Positions 38,632 to 51,194 are shown, counted from the stretch's first letter. The stretch: DNA of 64,000 nt from Prochlorococcus sp. MIT 1300 (GCF_034092375.1 NZ_CP139302.1:1791147-1855146); one strand, 5' to 3'. Made by a program: numbers and translations. The notes: generated by a model from the sequence alone, not told the origin.

Positions 38632-38711
38632 TTTTAAGGCTTTTTGCTTTTGCTTTTCTAGGATTAAATGGATATTTCCTTTTTCATAGTTTAGTTAGAG
38701 AGGAAAAAGTA

Positions 38712-39953
38712 TTGGAAGGTTGGGAACTTATGCGGATCCGGGGTATTCCCTTAAGGGTTCATCCAAGTTGGTTTTTGATTTTGGTTCTCTTTACGTGGTC
38801 TGCGGAGGGCCAGATAAGTCGGCTTGCAGAGGTTGCTATTCCTGTCTGGGTTAGCTGGGGCTTGGGACTAATCACAGCTTTGCTTCTGTTCTTTTCGGTT
38901 CTACTTCATGAGTTGGGACATTCGTTTGTTGCTATTCATGAGGGCGTCAAGGTACAAAGCATTACTCTGTTTTTGTTGGGTGGCGTGGCCAGAGTTGAAA
39001 AAGAATGTTCGACACCAATGGCTGCACTTCGAGTTGCAGCAGCAGGCCCCCTTGTCAGTCTTATACTTGCTTTTTGCCTTCTTAATTCTGTTGATTCAGC
39101 TTTAGATTTAAATCCGTTTCTTGCAAATATGGTGAGACAACTTGGCTCATTAAATCTTGTTTTGGCATTATTCAATTTGTTGCCTGGTTTGCCTTTGGAT
39201 GGAGGTTTAATACTTAAAGCAATAGTTTGGCAGCTAACTGGTAATAAAAGAAAAGGCATTCAAATCGCAACCGCCACTGGACGATTGCTGTCAATATTTG
39301 CCATTGTATTGGGGATATGGCTATTTATTAGAGGAGGAGGTTTAGGAGCACTTTGGTGGGCAATCCTTGGTTGGTTTGGGTTGTCAGCTTCTAGGTCTCA
39401 AAGTCAGATGATGGCCTTACAGCAGTCTCTATGTGACTTAAGTGTAGGGAAGGCTTTAGGACGACGATTTAGGGTTCTCGAAGACGATGAGTCATTAAAA
39501 AGATTAAGTCAATTGCGACTTTCAATAAAGGATGATTCGCAAATCTCCGATTGGGTTCTTGTCTGTCGCTCTGGACGATGGGTAGGTTATGTATCTGATC
39601 AGCCTCTTAAAGAAATTCCTATTCAACAGTGGGATCAGCAAAAAATAGGAGATCATATGCGCTCTTTAAATGAATTGCCTTGCATAGGAGAAAAGGACCC
39701 ACTTTGGAAGGCGGTTTTGTCATTAGAAAGAAGCGATCAGGGAAGACTCCTTGTTTTTAATCTTGCAGGATTACCTTCTGGAACACTTGATAGAACTGAT
39801 CTCGGTGAAGCTGTCTTAAAGAGTCTTGGATTGCGGTTGCCTGTTTCAATCCTTAATAGTGCAAGGGAGCAAAATATCTATCCATTGGGGATTTCTTTCC
39901 CTCAGGTTGTTGAGGCAATGATTGCTTCAGGAGTAGTAGATGCACCTAACTAA
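38712..39953 (+). CDS. Site-2-protease-like M50 metalloprotease
   Basis: About 413 residues with several membrane spans. The zinc motif HELGHSF and the second motif LLPGLPLDGG (Asp ligand) identify the M50 intramembrane protease family, cutting membrane-bound regulators. The C-terminal third is soluble and CBS-domain-like. I choose TTG 38712 (MEGWELMRIRGIPLRVHPSW), which has AGAGG about eight bases upstream. ATG 38730 is possible; an extension to 38613 would overlap trpF. Confidence 0.86.
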   Translation: MEGWELMRIRGIPLRVHPSWFLILVLFTWSAEGQISRLAEVAIPVWVSWGLGLITALLLFFSVLLHELGHSFVAIHEGVKVQSITLFLLGGVARVEKECSTPMAALRVAAAGPLVSLILAFCLLNSVDSALDLNPFLANMVRQLGSLNLVLALFNLLPGLPLDGGLILKAIVWQLTGNKRKGIQIATATGRLLSIFAIVLGIWLFIRGGGLGALWWAILGWFGLSASRSQSQMMALQQSLCDLSVGKALGRRFRVLEDDESLKRLSQLRLSIKDDSQISDWVLVCRSGRWVGYVSDQPLKEIPIQQWDQQKIGDHMRSLNELPCIGEKDPLWKAVLSLERSDQGRLLVFNLAGLPSGTLDRTDLGEAVLKSLGLRLPVSILNSAREQNIYPLGISFPQVVEAMIASGVVDAPN

Positions 39954-40681
39954 TTCAAGGGCACAATATATTTTGACGAGTTAAAAGAAAGCTTTTCTTT
40001 CTCATCCCTTGTAAGCTCACTTTTGTGCCAATTAATTTCTGGCCAAGATGTATTTAGCCCCATTAAGAGAAACTCTTGGAGTCCTTTTCTAGGGATTGAC
40101 GATGGCGCTGGCTCAGGTGCGCAACTATTGAAAATTTCTCTCCAAAGCTTGGTTGGGGGGTCTAAGAGTATTTCTCCGTGTTGAAGCAAATATCCTTTCC
40201 GCCAGAATTGGGCACTTCCAACTCTTTTTTGACCATTGGGATCTATAAGATCGGCAATTGTTGAGGTTTGGAAGCAATCTCTATTGATTGGGCTTAAGGA
40301 TTCAGTCCCAAATCTCAGTGGAAAACCAAGTTCTGCAAAGGATTTTATAAGCCAGGAAGTCGTTTGGTAATAAGCTTCTTTTCGTTTTTTGGGTGCCCCA
40401 GGCCAAACTAGTGAGTATGTCAGTCCTCCTATATGGAGGACTCCCCCACCCCCGCTCGGTCTTCTAACAATGTTGAAGGCTTCAGACTTGGCAAGTTTTG
40501 CCCAAGATTTTGGCCATTGGAGTTGATTACGTCCTATAGATAGCCAATTCCCTTCCCACTGGTAGAAGCGCAAGGTTGGTGAATTGCTGGAATTTTCAAG
40601 GCTGCTTTCTAGTAGTAACTCATCTAGGGCCATTTGTTTGGGTCCAGATGTTTTCAATAAAGGCAGCAAACGCCCATTCAT
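39950..40681 (-). CDS. Lipoate-protein ligase A-family protein
   Basis: 243 residues of the BirA/LplA/LipB fold. GRNQLQWPKSWAKLAKSEAF, VRRPSGGGGVLHIGGLTYSLV and KRVGSAQFWRKGYLLQHGEIL are the lipoate/biotin-binding signatures. It probably attaches lipoate or octanoate to 2-oxoacid dehydrogenase or glycine cleavage H protein. It overlaps the protease gene by four bases tail to tail. Confidence 0.86.
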   Translation of the reverse strand: MNGRLLPLLKTSGPKQMALDELLLESSLENSSNSPTLRFYQWEGNWLSIGRNQLQWPKSWAKLAKSEAFNIVRRPSGGGGVLHIGGLTYSLVWPGAPKKRKEAYYQTTSWLIKSFAELGFPLRFGTESLSPINRDCFQTSTIADLIDPNGQKRVGSAQFWRKGYLLQHGEILLDPPTKLWREIFNSCAPEPAPSSIPRKGLQEFLLMGLNTSWPEINWHKSELTRDEKEKLSFNSSKYIVPLN

Positions 40682-40910
40682 AGGTTTAAGAACATAAAAG
40701 GTGTTTTGATGCTGTTGAGTTTCCTGAGATTGATTTTTTGGAATCTATTGCTTGAGTTTCCAAAAGAGCTGCTGTGTTTAAGGGTTCGTTTATAGGCTGA
40801 AAATGTCTGAATTGGGCTTTTTATCATTTATAGGTGTGACAGGGCTTTGCAAAGAATGGCTAGTTGTAGGGATTTATTGGGAGAATAGAGTTGTTTTTAA
40901 AGTTTTCCTC

Positions 40911-41009
40911 ATGGACCCAGTAATCGACCTTGCCGGAATGCTCCTTGTTGTGGTTTTCCATGCGGGTATCTTGGCTCTTCGCTTAGGAACAGCTCTTCAT
41001 AGGGCTTGA
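40911..41009 (+). CDS. psaM: Photosystem I subunit PsaM (probable)
   Basis: 32 codons from ATG 40911: a single hydrophobic span (IDLAGMLLVVVFHAGILALR) followed by LGTALHRA, resembling the LALRLGTALYK ending of PsaM. Its size and position just before the por region, the place I recall for psaM in Prochlorococcus, support the call. The N-terminal half is divergent and no strong ribosome site is visible. The frame is open upstream to 40803, but a 68-residue product is less likely. Confidence 0.65.
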   Translation: MDPVIDLAGMLLVVVFHAGILALRLGTALHRA

Positions 41010-41075
41010 TTTGTTGCTTTAGGGGCTTGGCAGGAAAGGTTCTCTGCGATACAAGCGGTTAACCGGTAAAAAACT

Positions 41076-41489
41076 TTGATCTCATCTCTGGAAAAATCCA
41101 GCAAGAGAAAACGGAGTCGTTCTCGCCTTCCTCAACAGAAATCATCATCTAGTTGCTCGGCTTCTTCCAAAGTAGATGCTGCAACTTTGGCGTCTACTTT
41201 GCAGCTTCAGGAGCAACGTAGAGATGTTGTATACAGTCTCATCGCTTTAGGTATGAAGTTTGGCTTACTAGTTCTTGGTGGAGTAAGCCTTCTAAAGCTG
41301 GGTTTTGCCTATTATCAACGTGTTAATAGACACGCTGAACTTACTGAAGTCCTTGATCAAGAGACTGCAAAATGGCTCGTGAAGCAAAAGAGATTTGATC
41401 GACTATTTACCCTTGGAGGAGACCGTCGCTTTATGTATGAGCAAGATCAGTGGATAGCTCCAAATAGGGTAAGAATTATTTGGCGTTAA
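41076..41489 (+). CDS. Small bitopic membrane protein, FtsB/DivIC-like topology
   Basis: 137 residues. A very basic Ser/Lys/Arg-rich cytosolic leader, one span (YSLIALGMKFGLLVLGGVSL), then a helix with coiled-coil character (RVNRHAELTEVLDQETAKWL) and a short end (APNRVRIIWR). This layout recalls FtsB/DivIC divisome proteins, but no diagnostic residue proves it. TTG start at 41076 is uncertain. por follows 84 bases later. Confidence 0.62.
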   Translation: MISSLEKSSKRKRSRSRLPQQKSSSSCSASSKVDAATLASTLQLQEQRRDVVYSLIALGMKFGLLVLGGVSLLKLGFAYYQRVNRHAELTEVLDQETAKWLVKQKRFDRLFTLGGDRRFMYEQDQWIAPNRVRIIWR

Positions 41490-41537
41490 GCTCTAAATAT
41501 AAATAGACAGAATTTTGATTAAACAAATTAAGTTTAA

Positions 41538-42587
<1,050 letters not shown>

Positions 42588-42609
42588 AGTCTAAGTTTTT
42601 CTATATATA

Positions 42610-43703
<1,094 letters not shown>

Positions 43704-45290
43704 TTAGGCTCTGAAGTGAACCTTTGCGTCATACATCGTTTCGCTGTCAATGTTGCGACAACCAGCTTGTCTTGCGTATTTCTCAGTATTACGGCGAACT
43801 TTGCCTCTTACGAAAAAGGGGATTTTTGCTAGTTCAGCTTTTCCTTCTGATGTCCAAACAGGTGTTCCTTCAGATGAGTAGTTAATGTCCTGTTCTTCTG
43901 AACTTGGTTCTGCTTCTTTTTCACCTTTGTGTCCACCAAGATGTCCCAGATGACTTTGGTGTCCATCTACGAACTCAAAATCATGACGGAACATTCCTAT
44001 CAAATGTTCTTCAAGCCCCATCATTAATGGATGTACCCAACTGTCGAAAATTACATTTGCTCCTTCCCATCCCATTTGTGGGCTGTAACGCGCTGGGACG
44101 TCTTGAACATGCATAGGCGTACTAATAACTGCGCAAGGAATTCCTAGTCGCTTAGCGCTATGACGTTCCATTTGGGTCCCTAGTACAAGTTCTGGGGCCG
44201 CTTCAGCCATAGCAGCTTCGACTTCAAGATAATCATTGGTAATTAAGGCTTCTAATTCAAGATCCTTTGCAGCCGAACGTATTTGTCTGGCCATCTCTCT
44301 GCTGTAAGTGCCAAGTCCAACAACTTCGAAGCCAAGCTCTTCTTTGGCGATCCTTGCTGCAGCAAGGGCGTGTGTTCCGTCTCCAAAAATAAATACTCTC
44401 TTGCCAGTTAGGTAATTTGAGTCAACAGACTGTGAATACCAAGATAATTTTTCTTGGTTAGAAGATGTCCTTTCTGTCGATAAAGGCAAGGATAAGATCT
44501 CATGAACTTCTTTTAAGAAGTCATGAGTTGCATTTACTCCGATTGGGACTGTTCGACTAAAAGGCATCCCAAAATTTCTTTCAAGCCAAAGGCATGTAGA
44601 TTCTGCAATTTCTGGATATAGACAAACATTTGCATCGGCTTCTGGGAGCTTTAAAAGATCCTCTGGTGTAGCAGACAATGGAGCTACAACATTTACTCCA
44701 ATATTATGTTCTTGAAGTAGCTTCTTTATTTCCAGAACATCATCACGACATCTAAATCCAAGCAAGGAAGGCCCTAAAAGGTTGACAGTTGGTTGCCTAT
44801 TATTGCTTTTCCATGAAGTTGGGTTGTGTTCTTTATTTGTTGGGACTTCGTTTTTTAATAGCCCGCGGACTAATTGATAAAAAGTTTCAGCAGCTCCCCA
44901 ATTCTCCTTTTTACTGTATGCCGGTAACTCAAGGCTAACTACTGGTATATCAAAACCCATACCCTGAGCAAGTGAGCCTGGCTGATCTTGGATCAATTCA
45001 GCTGTACAGCTTTCTCCAACAAGTAGAGCATTTGGTTGAAAACGATCCACTGCTTCACGGATGTGAAGCTTCACAAGTTCAGCAGTATCTCCTCCTAGGT
45101 CCCTTGCTTGAAAGGTGGTGTAGGTAACTGGTGGTCGTTGCCCTCTTCGTTCAATCATTGTGAACAGAAGATCTGCGTAGGTGTCCCCTTGAGGAGCATG
45201 CAGTACGTAGTGAACTTTTTCCATTGAGGCGGCGATCCTCATGGCCCCAACATGAGGTGGGCCTTCATATGTCCAGAGAGTTAATTCCAT
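43704..45290 (-). CDS. chlB: Light-independent protochlorophyllide reductase subunit B
   Basis: Catalytic subunit of DPOR, homologous to nitrogenase NifK. I use ATG 45290 ([20 protein letters not shown]), giving 528 residues; an upstream extension to 45407 lies within chlN and lacks family similarity. Visible motifs include [20 protein letters not shown] (cluster-ligand region), [20 protein letters not shown] and the C-terminal helical domain ending YDAKVHFRA. It starts four bases after the chlN stop. Confidence 0.96.
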   Translation of the reverse strand: MELTLWTYEGPPHVGAMRIAASMEKVHYVLHAPQGDTYADLLFTMIERRGQRPPVTYTTFQARDLGGDTAELVKLHIREAVDRFQPNALLVGESCTAELIQDQPGSLAQGMGFDIPVVSLELPAYSKKENWGAAETFYQLVRGLLKNEVPTNKEHNPTSWKSNNRQPTVNLLGPSLLGFRCRDDVLEIKKLLQEHNIGVNVVAPLSATPEDLLKLPEADANVCLYPEIAESTCLWLERNFGMPFSRTVPIGVNATHDFLKEVHEILSLPLSTERTSSNQEKLSWYSQSVDSNYLTGKRVFIFGDGTHALAAARIAKEELGFEVVGLGTYSREMARQIRSAAKDLELEALITNDYLEVEAAMAEAAPELVLGTQMERHSAKRLGIPCAVISTPMHVQDVPARYSPQMGWEGANVIFDSWVHPLMMGLEEHLIGMFRHDFEFVDGHQSHLGHLGGHKGEKEAEPSSEEQDINYSSEGTPVWTSEGKAELAKIPFFVRGKVRRNTEKYARQAGCRNIDSETMYDAKVHFRA

Positions 45291-45294
45291 CGAA

Positions 45295-46560
<1,266 letters not shown>

Positions 46561-46563
46561 TCA

Positions 46564-46648
46564 CAGCTTTATTAAAGCTGCCTATCTTCAGAGTAAATAG
46601 CTACTACTCACAGAAACTCTTTGGGATTGCTTCTTATTTCAAGCAATC
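46564..46648 (-). promoter_or_regulatory. Two inverted repeats in the chlN leader
   Basis: CAGCTTT/AAAGCTG (46564-46570 and 46574-46580, loop ATT) lies 12 bases before the chlN start codon. GATTGCTT/AAGCAATC (46625-46632 and 46641-46648) lies further upstream. Both are perfect. They could shape translation or stability of the chlNB mRNA, or bind a regulator as DNA. No Shine-Dalgarno is obvious before chlN. Confidence 0.5.
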
Positions 46649-46765
46649 ATTGTTGTAATTCACAAGTATTTCTGGGGATTTGACGGTTTGTAGTCGTTTC
46701 ATAACATTAGTAAATCTTTGTTCGGGTCATGATTTTTTTGTTGCTAATCAACTTCACAGAAAGAT

Positions 46766-47137
46766 CTAATTACGCCAATAAGCTGAGTCAGCCTCTGATC
46801 GACTTAGTTTCCATACATTTCGACTTATACGCTTAGCAGTCAAGCCACCACGTTCAGTTTTTGCAGATCCAGGTCTAGCTCCAAGTAGTTGTGTGACCTC
46901 TGAAGTGCTTAAAGGTGCCCCTGTCTGTATTGCCAGAGCTGTTAATTCGAGCCTTTGGCGCAAAGCAAGGAGATCAGCTTTTTCTTGGGCCTCTTCTGCC
47001 AACCAATTCAAATTAGCTGTACCTTCTTGGGTCATTTTTTGCATTAGGCCCAAGCCAATTAAACCCAAGGCCTGCTCTGCTTTTAGATCAGTTTGAAGGG
47101 TGGTGGATTCTGTTGCCTCATTTTTAGAATTAGACAT
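46766..47137 (-). CDS. Conserved hypothetical protein
   Basis: 123 residues, soluble, helix-rich: GLIGLGLMQKMTQEGTANL, LRQRLELTALAIQTG, then a small domain (LSTSEVTQLLGARPG and SRNVWKLSR) that might be a winged or helix-turn-helix-like DNA-binding piece. Not recognised as a named family. Located between the chlNB genes and csoS1D, divergent from csoS1D across a 99-base gap containing the palindrome CTCATATGAG (47147-47156). Confidence 0.65.
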   Translation of the reverse strand: MSNSKNEATESTTLQTDLKAEQALGLIGLGLMQKMTQEGTANLNWLAEEAQEKADLLALRQRLELTALAIQTGAPLSTSEVTQLLGARPGSAKTERGGLTAKRISRNVWKLSRSEADSAYWRN

Positions 47138-47236
47138 TTTTTATCCCTCATATGAGCTGGACGGTATCGGCTTATAAGAACCTTGCAAGTGTCCCTTTTT
47201 GGATAATTCAACAAATCGTCCAGTATTATCCGCGGA

Positions 47237-48007
47237 ATGGAGAGATTCGCCAGCCTAGAAATCCGAGAGCGGCGACACGTTGGAAGTCCGCTCATAACAG
47301 GAACTGAGGTCCAGCCTCAGTCGTCAGGGGCAAGTTGCGTCATAACAACAGATTCAGAGACATCAAGAGTCGCCCGACAAAACAGTCATGTTCAACAAAT
47401 TGAGTTGCGCACGTATGTTTTCCTGGATTCCTTGCAGCCGCAGCTGGCCGCTTACATGGGCACTGTCAGCCAAGGATTCCTTCCAATTCCTGGTGACGCC
47501 TGTTTGTGGATGGAAGTTTCTCCAGGGATGGCGGTTCATAGGGTTACTGACATAGCCCTTAAAGCAAGCAATGTCAGGCTTGGTCAGATGGTTGTTGAGA
47601 GAGCCTTTGGTTCTTTGGCTCTCTATCACCGTGACCAGAGCACAGTCCTTCACTCTGGTGATGTCGTTCTAGATGCTATTGGCAGCACAGTAAGTAGACG
47701 TAGTCCCTGTGAAGTTAGTTGGACTGAAGTGATTAGAGCAATAACCCCAGATCATGCTGTTTTGATTAATCGACAGAATCGTCGTGGATCAATGATTGAG
47801 TCTGGTATGAGTATGTTTATTCTCGAGACAGAACCTGCTGGTTATGTGCTTATAGCAGCCAATGAGGCTGAAAAGGCTTCAAATATCACAATCGTCGATG
47901 TAAAGGGAGTTGGTGCTTTTGGACGGTTGACACTTGCTGGTAAGGAAGGTGATGTTGAAGAAGCTGCAGCTGCTGCAATGCGGGCAATTGATCAAATAAA
48001 TAGATAG
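47237..48007 (+). CDS. csoS1D: Carboxysome tandem-BMC shell protein CsoS1D
   Basis: 256 residues with two BMC domains (about residues 55-150 and 155-255), forming a pseudohexameric trimer with a gated central pore in the crystal structure known from Prochlorococcus MED4. Diagnostic pieces: [54 protein letters not shown] and the second-domain [16 protein letters not shown]. It lies just upstream of the main cso operon, separated by rdgB on the other strand. Confidence 0.95.
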   Translation: MERFASLEIRERRHVGSPLITGTEVQPQSSGASCVITTDSETSRVARQNSHVQQIELRTYVFLDSLQPQLAAYMGTVSQGFLPIPGDACLWMEVSPGMAVHRVTDIALKASNVRLGQMVVERAFGSLALYHRDQSTVLHSGDVVLDAIGSTVSRRSPCEVSWTEVIRAITPDHAVLINRQNRRGSMIESGMSMFILETEPAGYVLIAANEAEKASNITIVDVKGVGAFGRLTLAGKEGDVEEAAAAAMRAIDQINR

Positions 48008-48021
48008 AGAGTTTTTATCTA

Positions 48022-48603
48022 TCAAATTCCTAGTCTTTGCTTAAGGGCTGGTCCCAGTTCTCGAGCTGCTTTTCCTCGACTACCTAGTCTTGAAAGTTGT
48101 GCATAGGTTAGTTCTCCATAAGTGCAGTTAGCCTCTCGAACCCACAGCAAAGATTCAAATTCTCCTCCTGGATAGGCAGGGGACCTTAGTAATTCACCCC
48201 AACACACCCCTTCAGCTTCTTCTAAAAGATTTCCTTGTGCATCACATAGAACAATCGCACTCCGAAATCTTGCGCTTCTATAGGGGGTCTCGCCAATAGC
48301 GTTTAATAATTTCCGAAGTTTGTCTTCGTTGGTATTTGCATAACGGGCGGAATAAATCCCTGGAGCACCATCAAGAACATCTACTTCGAGTCCTGAATCA
48401 TCAGCCAATGCATAAGTACCGGTCAATTTTGCTGCAGCACTTGCTTTTAAAAGTGCATTCTCTAAATAAGTTGAGCCTGTCTCTTCAACCTCTAGGCCTG
48501 CGGGTTGACGTTGGAAATCAATAGGGAGTGGCCCCAACATGCTCTCTATTTCGGTGACCTTTTTGGGGTTCCCACTAGCAATAGTTAGTAGTGGCTTAGT
48601 CAC
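48022..48603 (-). CDS. rdgB: Non-canonical purine NTP pyrophosphatase (RdgB/HAM1)
   Basis: Hydrolyses dITP/XTP to clean the nucleotide pool. 193 residues: LTIASGNPKKVTEIESML (SGNxxK), ETGSTYLENALLKASAAA, YALADDSGLEVDVLDGAPGIYSARYA. Encoded on the minus strand between csoS1D and csoS1; it splits the carboxysome cluster. Convergent with csoS1D across 14 bases and divergent from the csoS1 operon. Confidence 0.95.
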   Translation of the reverse strand: MTKPLLTIASGNPKKVTEIESMLGPLPIDFQRQPAGLEVEETGSTYLENALLKASAAAKLTGTYALADDSGLEVDVLDGAPGIYSARYANTNEDKLRKLLNAIGETPYRSARFRSAIVLCDAQGNLLEEAEGVCWGELLRSPAYPGGEFESLLWVREANCTYGELTYAQLSRLGSRGKAARELGPALKQRLGI

Positions 48604-48947
48604 ATGAAATAAGGGTTTAACTGAAATTTTGCCATCAAGGCCGTTATTGGAAGCCGTTTTTCAAATGTAATGAGACAGGTTTTGGTTGAACATTCCACCC
48701 CTAAGCAACGCCTTGGGACCTGTCTCCAAGAGAAAATACAAAGAGTGGGAAGAAAACGCAACTGATTATTTTGAGTTGAACATTGAAAAACAAAAGCCTC
48801 TCAAAACAGTCCTGCCAAGGGATATAAGCTCGGCTTATGATTGAAGTGAAAACGGTGATGACCTTTTTGGCAAATTTCGCTTGACTTAATGGGGGTCGCG
48901 AATGCATTGTTTGCAGCGAACATTCCCCCCCCATTTTTAGGTAGGCA
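48604..48947 (+). promoter_or_regulatory. Control region of the carboxysome-RuBisCO operon
   Basis: 344 bases between divergent rdgB and csoS1, without genes. Elements seen: a perfect 9-bp inverted repeat GAGACAGGT (48672-48680) / ACCTGTCTC (48718-48726); ATAAGC/GCTTAT (48824-48829 and 48833-48838); the heptamer GAACATT at 48688, 48778 and 48918 (the first two inside GTTGAACATT, 90 bases apart). A leader hairpin 48888-48935 precedes the ribosome site AGGTAGG (48939-48945). Confidence 0.6.
48888..48935 (+). promoter_or_regulatory. csoS1 leader hairpin
   Basis: AATGGGGG (48888-48895) is perfectly complementary to CCCCCATT (48928-48935), with an inner stem GAATG (48900-48904) / CATTC (48921-48925). 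It ends three bases before the Shine-Dalgarno sequence of csoS1. If transcribed, it is a strong structure in the mRNA leader. Confidence 0.6.
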
Positions 48948-49259
48948 ATGGCTAACGAAACTATGGGCATCGCACTCGGCATGATCGAGACACGCGGCCT
49001 AGTCCCTGCAATAGAAGCGGCTGACGCAATGACCAAGGCGGCTGAAGTGCGCCTAATTGGTCGTGAGTTCGTCGGTGGCGGTTATGTCACAGTCTTAGTA
49101 AGAGGTGAGACTGGTGCTGTTAATGCTGCAGTTCGTGCTGGCGCTGATGCTTGTGAGCGTGTAGGCGACGGATTAGTAGCAGCTCACATAATTGCCCGCC
49201 CACATCGTGAAGTTGAGCCTGCTCTAGGTAACGGCAACTTCCTTGGTCAAAAGGACTGA
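48948..49259 (+). CDS. csoS1: Carboxysome hexameric shell protein CsoS1
   Basis: Main facet protein of the alpha-carboxysome, 103 residues, one BMC domain: LGMIETRGLVPAIEAADAMT, the pore region GGGYVTVLVRGETG and VGDGLVAAHIIARPHREVEP. ATG 48948 has AGGTAGG upstream. First gene of the plus-strand operon; cbbL starts 73 bases later. Marine picocyanobacteria have this one main csoS1, here supplemented by csoS1D and csoS1E. Confidence 0.97.
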   Translation: MANETMGIALGMIETRGLVPAIEAADAMTKAAEVRLIGREFVGGGYVTVLVRGETGAVNAAVRAGADACERVGDGLVAAHIIARPHREVEPALGNGNFLGQKD

Positions 49260-49332
49260 GATTTAAGCGGAGCTTTTCTATAAGTATTCGCGACAAATTC
49301 ACGCCCTAATACCGATTTAAAGGAGTTATCCC

Positions 49333-50748
49333 ATGAGCAAGAAGTATGACGCTGGGGTTAAGGAGTACAGAGACACCTACTGGACTCCCGATTATGTACC
49401 CCTTGATACAGACCTACTGGCCTGCTTTAAATGCACTGGTCAGGAAGGAGTCCCTAGAGAGGAGGTTGCAGCAGCAGTTGCTGCCGAGTCTTCTACAGGA
49501 ACTTGGTCCACTGTTTGGTCTGAATTGCTAACTGACCTTGAGTTTTACAAAGGTCGTTGTTATCGCATTGAAGACGTACCTGGAGACAAAGAGTCTTTTT
49601 ACGCTTTCATCGCATATCCTCTCGATCTTTTCGAGGAAGGGTCAATTACTAACGTGCTGACATCTTTGGTTGGCAACGTTTTTGGCTTTAAGGCTCTGCG
49701 TCATCTGCGCCTTGAAGACATTCGCTTCCCAATGGCCTTTATTAAGACCTGTGGGGGCCCTCCTAACGGAATCGTAGTTGAACGTGACCGCTTGAATAAG
49801 TACGGTCGCCCCTTGCTTGGTTGCACCATTAAGCCAAAACTTGGCCTTTCAGGTAAAAACTATGGTCGTGTGGTTTATGAGTGCCTTCGTGGTGGTCTAG
49901 ACCTTACAAAGGATGATGAGAATATCAACTCACAGCCTTTCCAGCGCTGGCGTGAACGTTTCGAATTTGTTGCTGAAGCAGTGAAGCTAGCGCAACAAGA
50001 GACGGGTGAAGTAAAAGGCCACTACCTAAATTGCACAGCGACAACTCCGGAAGAGATGTACGAGCGTGCCGAGTTCGCTAAAGAACTTGATATGCCTATC
50101 ATCATGCATGATTACATCACTGGTGGATTCACTGCTAATACAGGTTTGGCTAACTGGTGTCGCAAGAATGGAATGTTGCTACATATCCATCGTGCGATGC
50201 ATGCGGTGATTGACCGCCATCCAAAGCATGGAATTCACTTCCGAGTTCTTGCTAAGTGCTTAAGACTTTCCGGTGGTGACCAATTACACACAGGAACAGT
50301 TGTTGGGAAACTGGAGGGTGATCGTCAGACCACTCTTGGTTACATTGACAACCTTCGTGAGTCTTTTGTCCCTGAAGATCGCACACGCGGCAACTTCTTT
50401 GATCAGGACTGGGGCTCAATGCCTGGTGTATTTGCCGTTGCCTCAGGTGGTATTCACGTTTGGCACATGCCAGCTTTGCTAGCAATTTTTGGAGACGACT
50501 CTTGCTTGCAATTTGGTGGTGGTACTCATGGTCACCCATGGGGATCCGCTGCTGGTGCAGCCGCTAACCGTGTAGCTCTAGAGGCTTGCGTGAAAGCACG
50601 TAATGCAGGTCGTGAAATCGAAAAAGAAAGTCGCGACATCCTCATGGAGGCTGCAAAGCATAGTCCTGAACTGGCAATCGCTCTTGAGACCTGGAAGGAA
50701 ATCAAGTTCGAATTTGACACAGTCGACAAGCTCGACGTTCAGCAATAA
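49333..50748 (+). CDS. cbbL: RuBisCO large subunit, form IA
   Basis: Fixes CO2 onto ribulose-1,5-bisphosphate inside the carboxysome. 471 residues: [16 protein letters not shown], the active-site lysine in [17 protein letters not shown], the carbamylated lysine in [11 protein letters not shown] (Lys193), and [18 protein letters not shown]. Proteobacterial-type form IA, typical of alpha-cyanobacteria. AAAGGAG precedes the ATG. A strong inverted repeat follows the stop. Confidence 0.98.
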   Translation: MSKKYDAGVKEYRDTYWTPDYVPLDTDLLACFKCTGQEGVPREEVAAAVAAESSTGTWSTVWSELLTDLEFYKGRCYRIEDVPGDKESFYAFIAYPLDLFEEGSITNVLTSLVGNVFGFKALRHLRLEDIRFPMAFIKTCGGPPNGIVVERDRLNKYGRPLLGCTIKPKLGLSGKNYGRVVYECLRGGLDLTKDDENINSQPFQRWRERFEFVAEAVKLAQQETGEVKGHYLNCTATTPEEMYERAEFAKELDMPIIMHDYITGGFTANTGLANWCRKNGMLLHIHRAMHAVIDRHPKHGIHFRVLAKCLRLSGGDQLHTGTVVGKLEGDRQTTLGYIDNLRESFVPEDRTRGNFFDQDWGSMPGVFAVASGGIHVWHMPALLAIFGDDSCLQFGGGTHGHPWGSAAGAAANRVALEACVKARNAGREIEKESRDILMEAAKHSPELAIALETWKEIKFEFDTVDKLDVQQ

Positions 50749-50752
50749 GGAA

Positions 50753-50782
50753 TTTGAGAGGAGGCTTTTGCCTCCTCTCAAA
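50753..50782 (+). terminator. Strong hairpin between cbbL and cbbS
   Basis: TTTGAGAGGAGGC (50753-50765), loop TTTT, GCCTCCTCTCAAA (70-82): a perfect 13-bp stem a few bases after the cbbL stop. There is no long U tract (AATAAATTC follows), so partial termination or 3' protection of the cbbL mRNA is more likely than full termination. Confidence 0.65.
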
Positions 50783-50852
50783 TAAATTCTTTAGTCCAAG
50801 TTGTCGGTAATTACCGACGACCTCTATTTACATACACAATCCCAGGTTCACC

Positions 50853-51194
50853 ATGCCTTTCCAGAGCACAGTTGGTGACTACCAAACAGTCGCCACCCTG
50901 GAAACCTTCGGCTTCTTACCGCCGATGACCCAGGACGAAATTTACGATCAAATTGCCTACATCATTGCGCAGGGCTGGAGTCCTGTCATTGAACACGTTC
51001 ATCCGAGCGGTTCCATGCAGACCTATTGGTCCTATTGGAAATTGCCTTTCTTTGGTGAAAAGGATTTGAACGTGGTTGTTAATGAGCTCGAAGCTTGTCA
51101 CCGTGCTTACCCTGATCACCATGTACGCATGGTTGGTTACGACGCCTATACCCAAAGTCAGGGAACTGCGTTCGTTGTTTTTGAAGGCCGCTAA
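50853..51194 (+). CDS. cbbS: RuBisCO small subunit
   Basis: 113 residues, form IA small subunit: TVGDYQTVATLETFGFLPPM, then QIAYIIAQGWSPVIEHV, YWSYWKLPFFGEKDLNVVVNELEACHRAYPDHHVRMVGYDAYTQSQG. Needed for the L8S8 holoenzyme and, in alpha-carboxysomes, part of the CsoS2 binding surface. Flanked by hairpins on both sides. Confidence 0.98.
   Translation: MPFQSTVGDYQTVATLETFGFLPPMTQDEIYDQIAYIIAQGWSPVIEHVHPSGSMQTYWSYWKLPFFGEKDLNVVVNELEACHRAYPDHHVRMVGYDAYTQSQGTAFVVFEGR

Noticed and set aside
38613..38711. Upstream extension of the M50 protease
   Set aside because: It would overlap the trpF start, and the ribosome site supports TTG 38712.
40803..40910. 68-residue version of the psaM frame
   Set aside because: The upstream half has no PsaM similarity; the last 32 codons match the expected subunit size.
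47147..47156. CTCATATGAG palindrome before csoS1D as an operator
   Set aside because: A 10-bp palindrome is easily expected by chance in AT-rich gaps and has no partner site.
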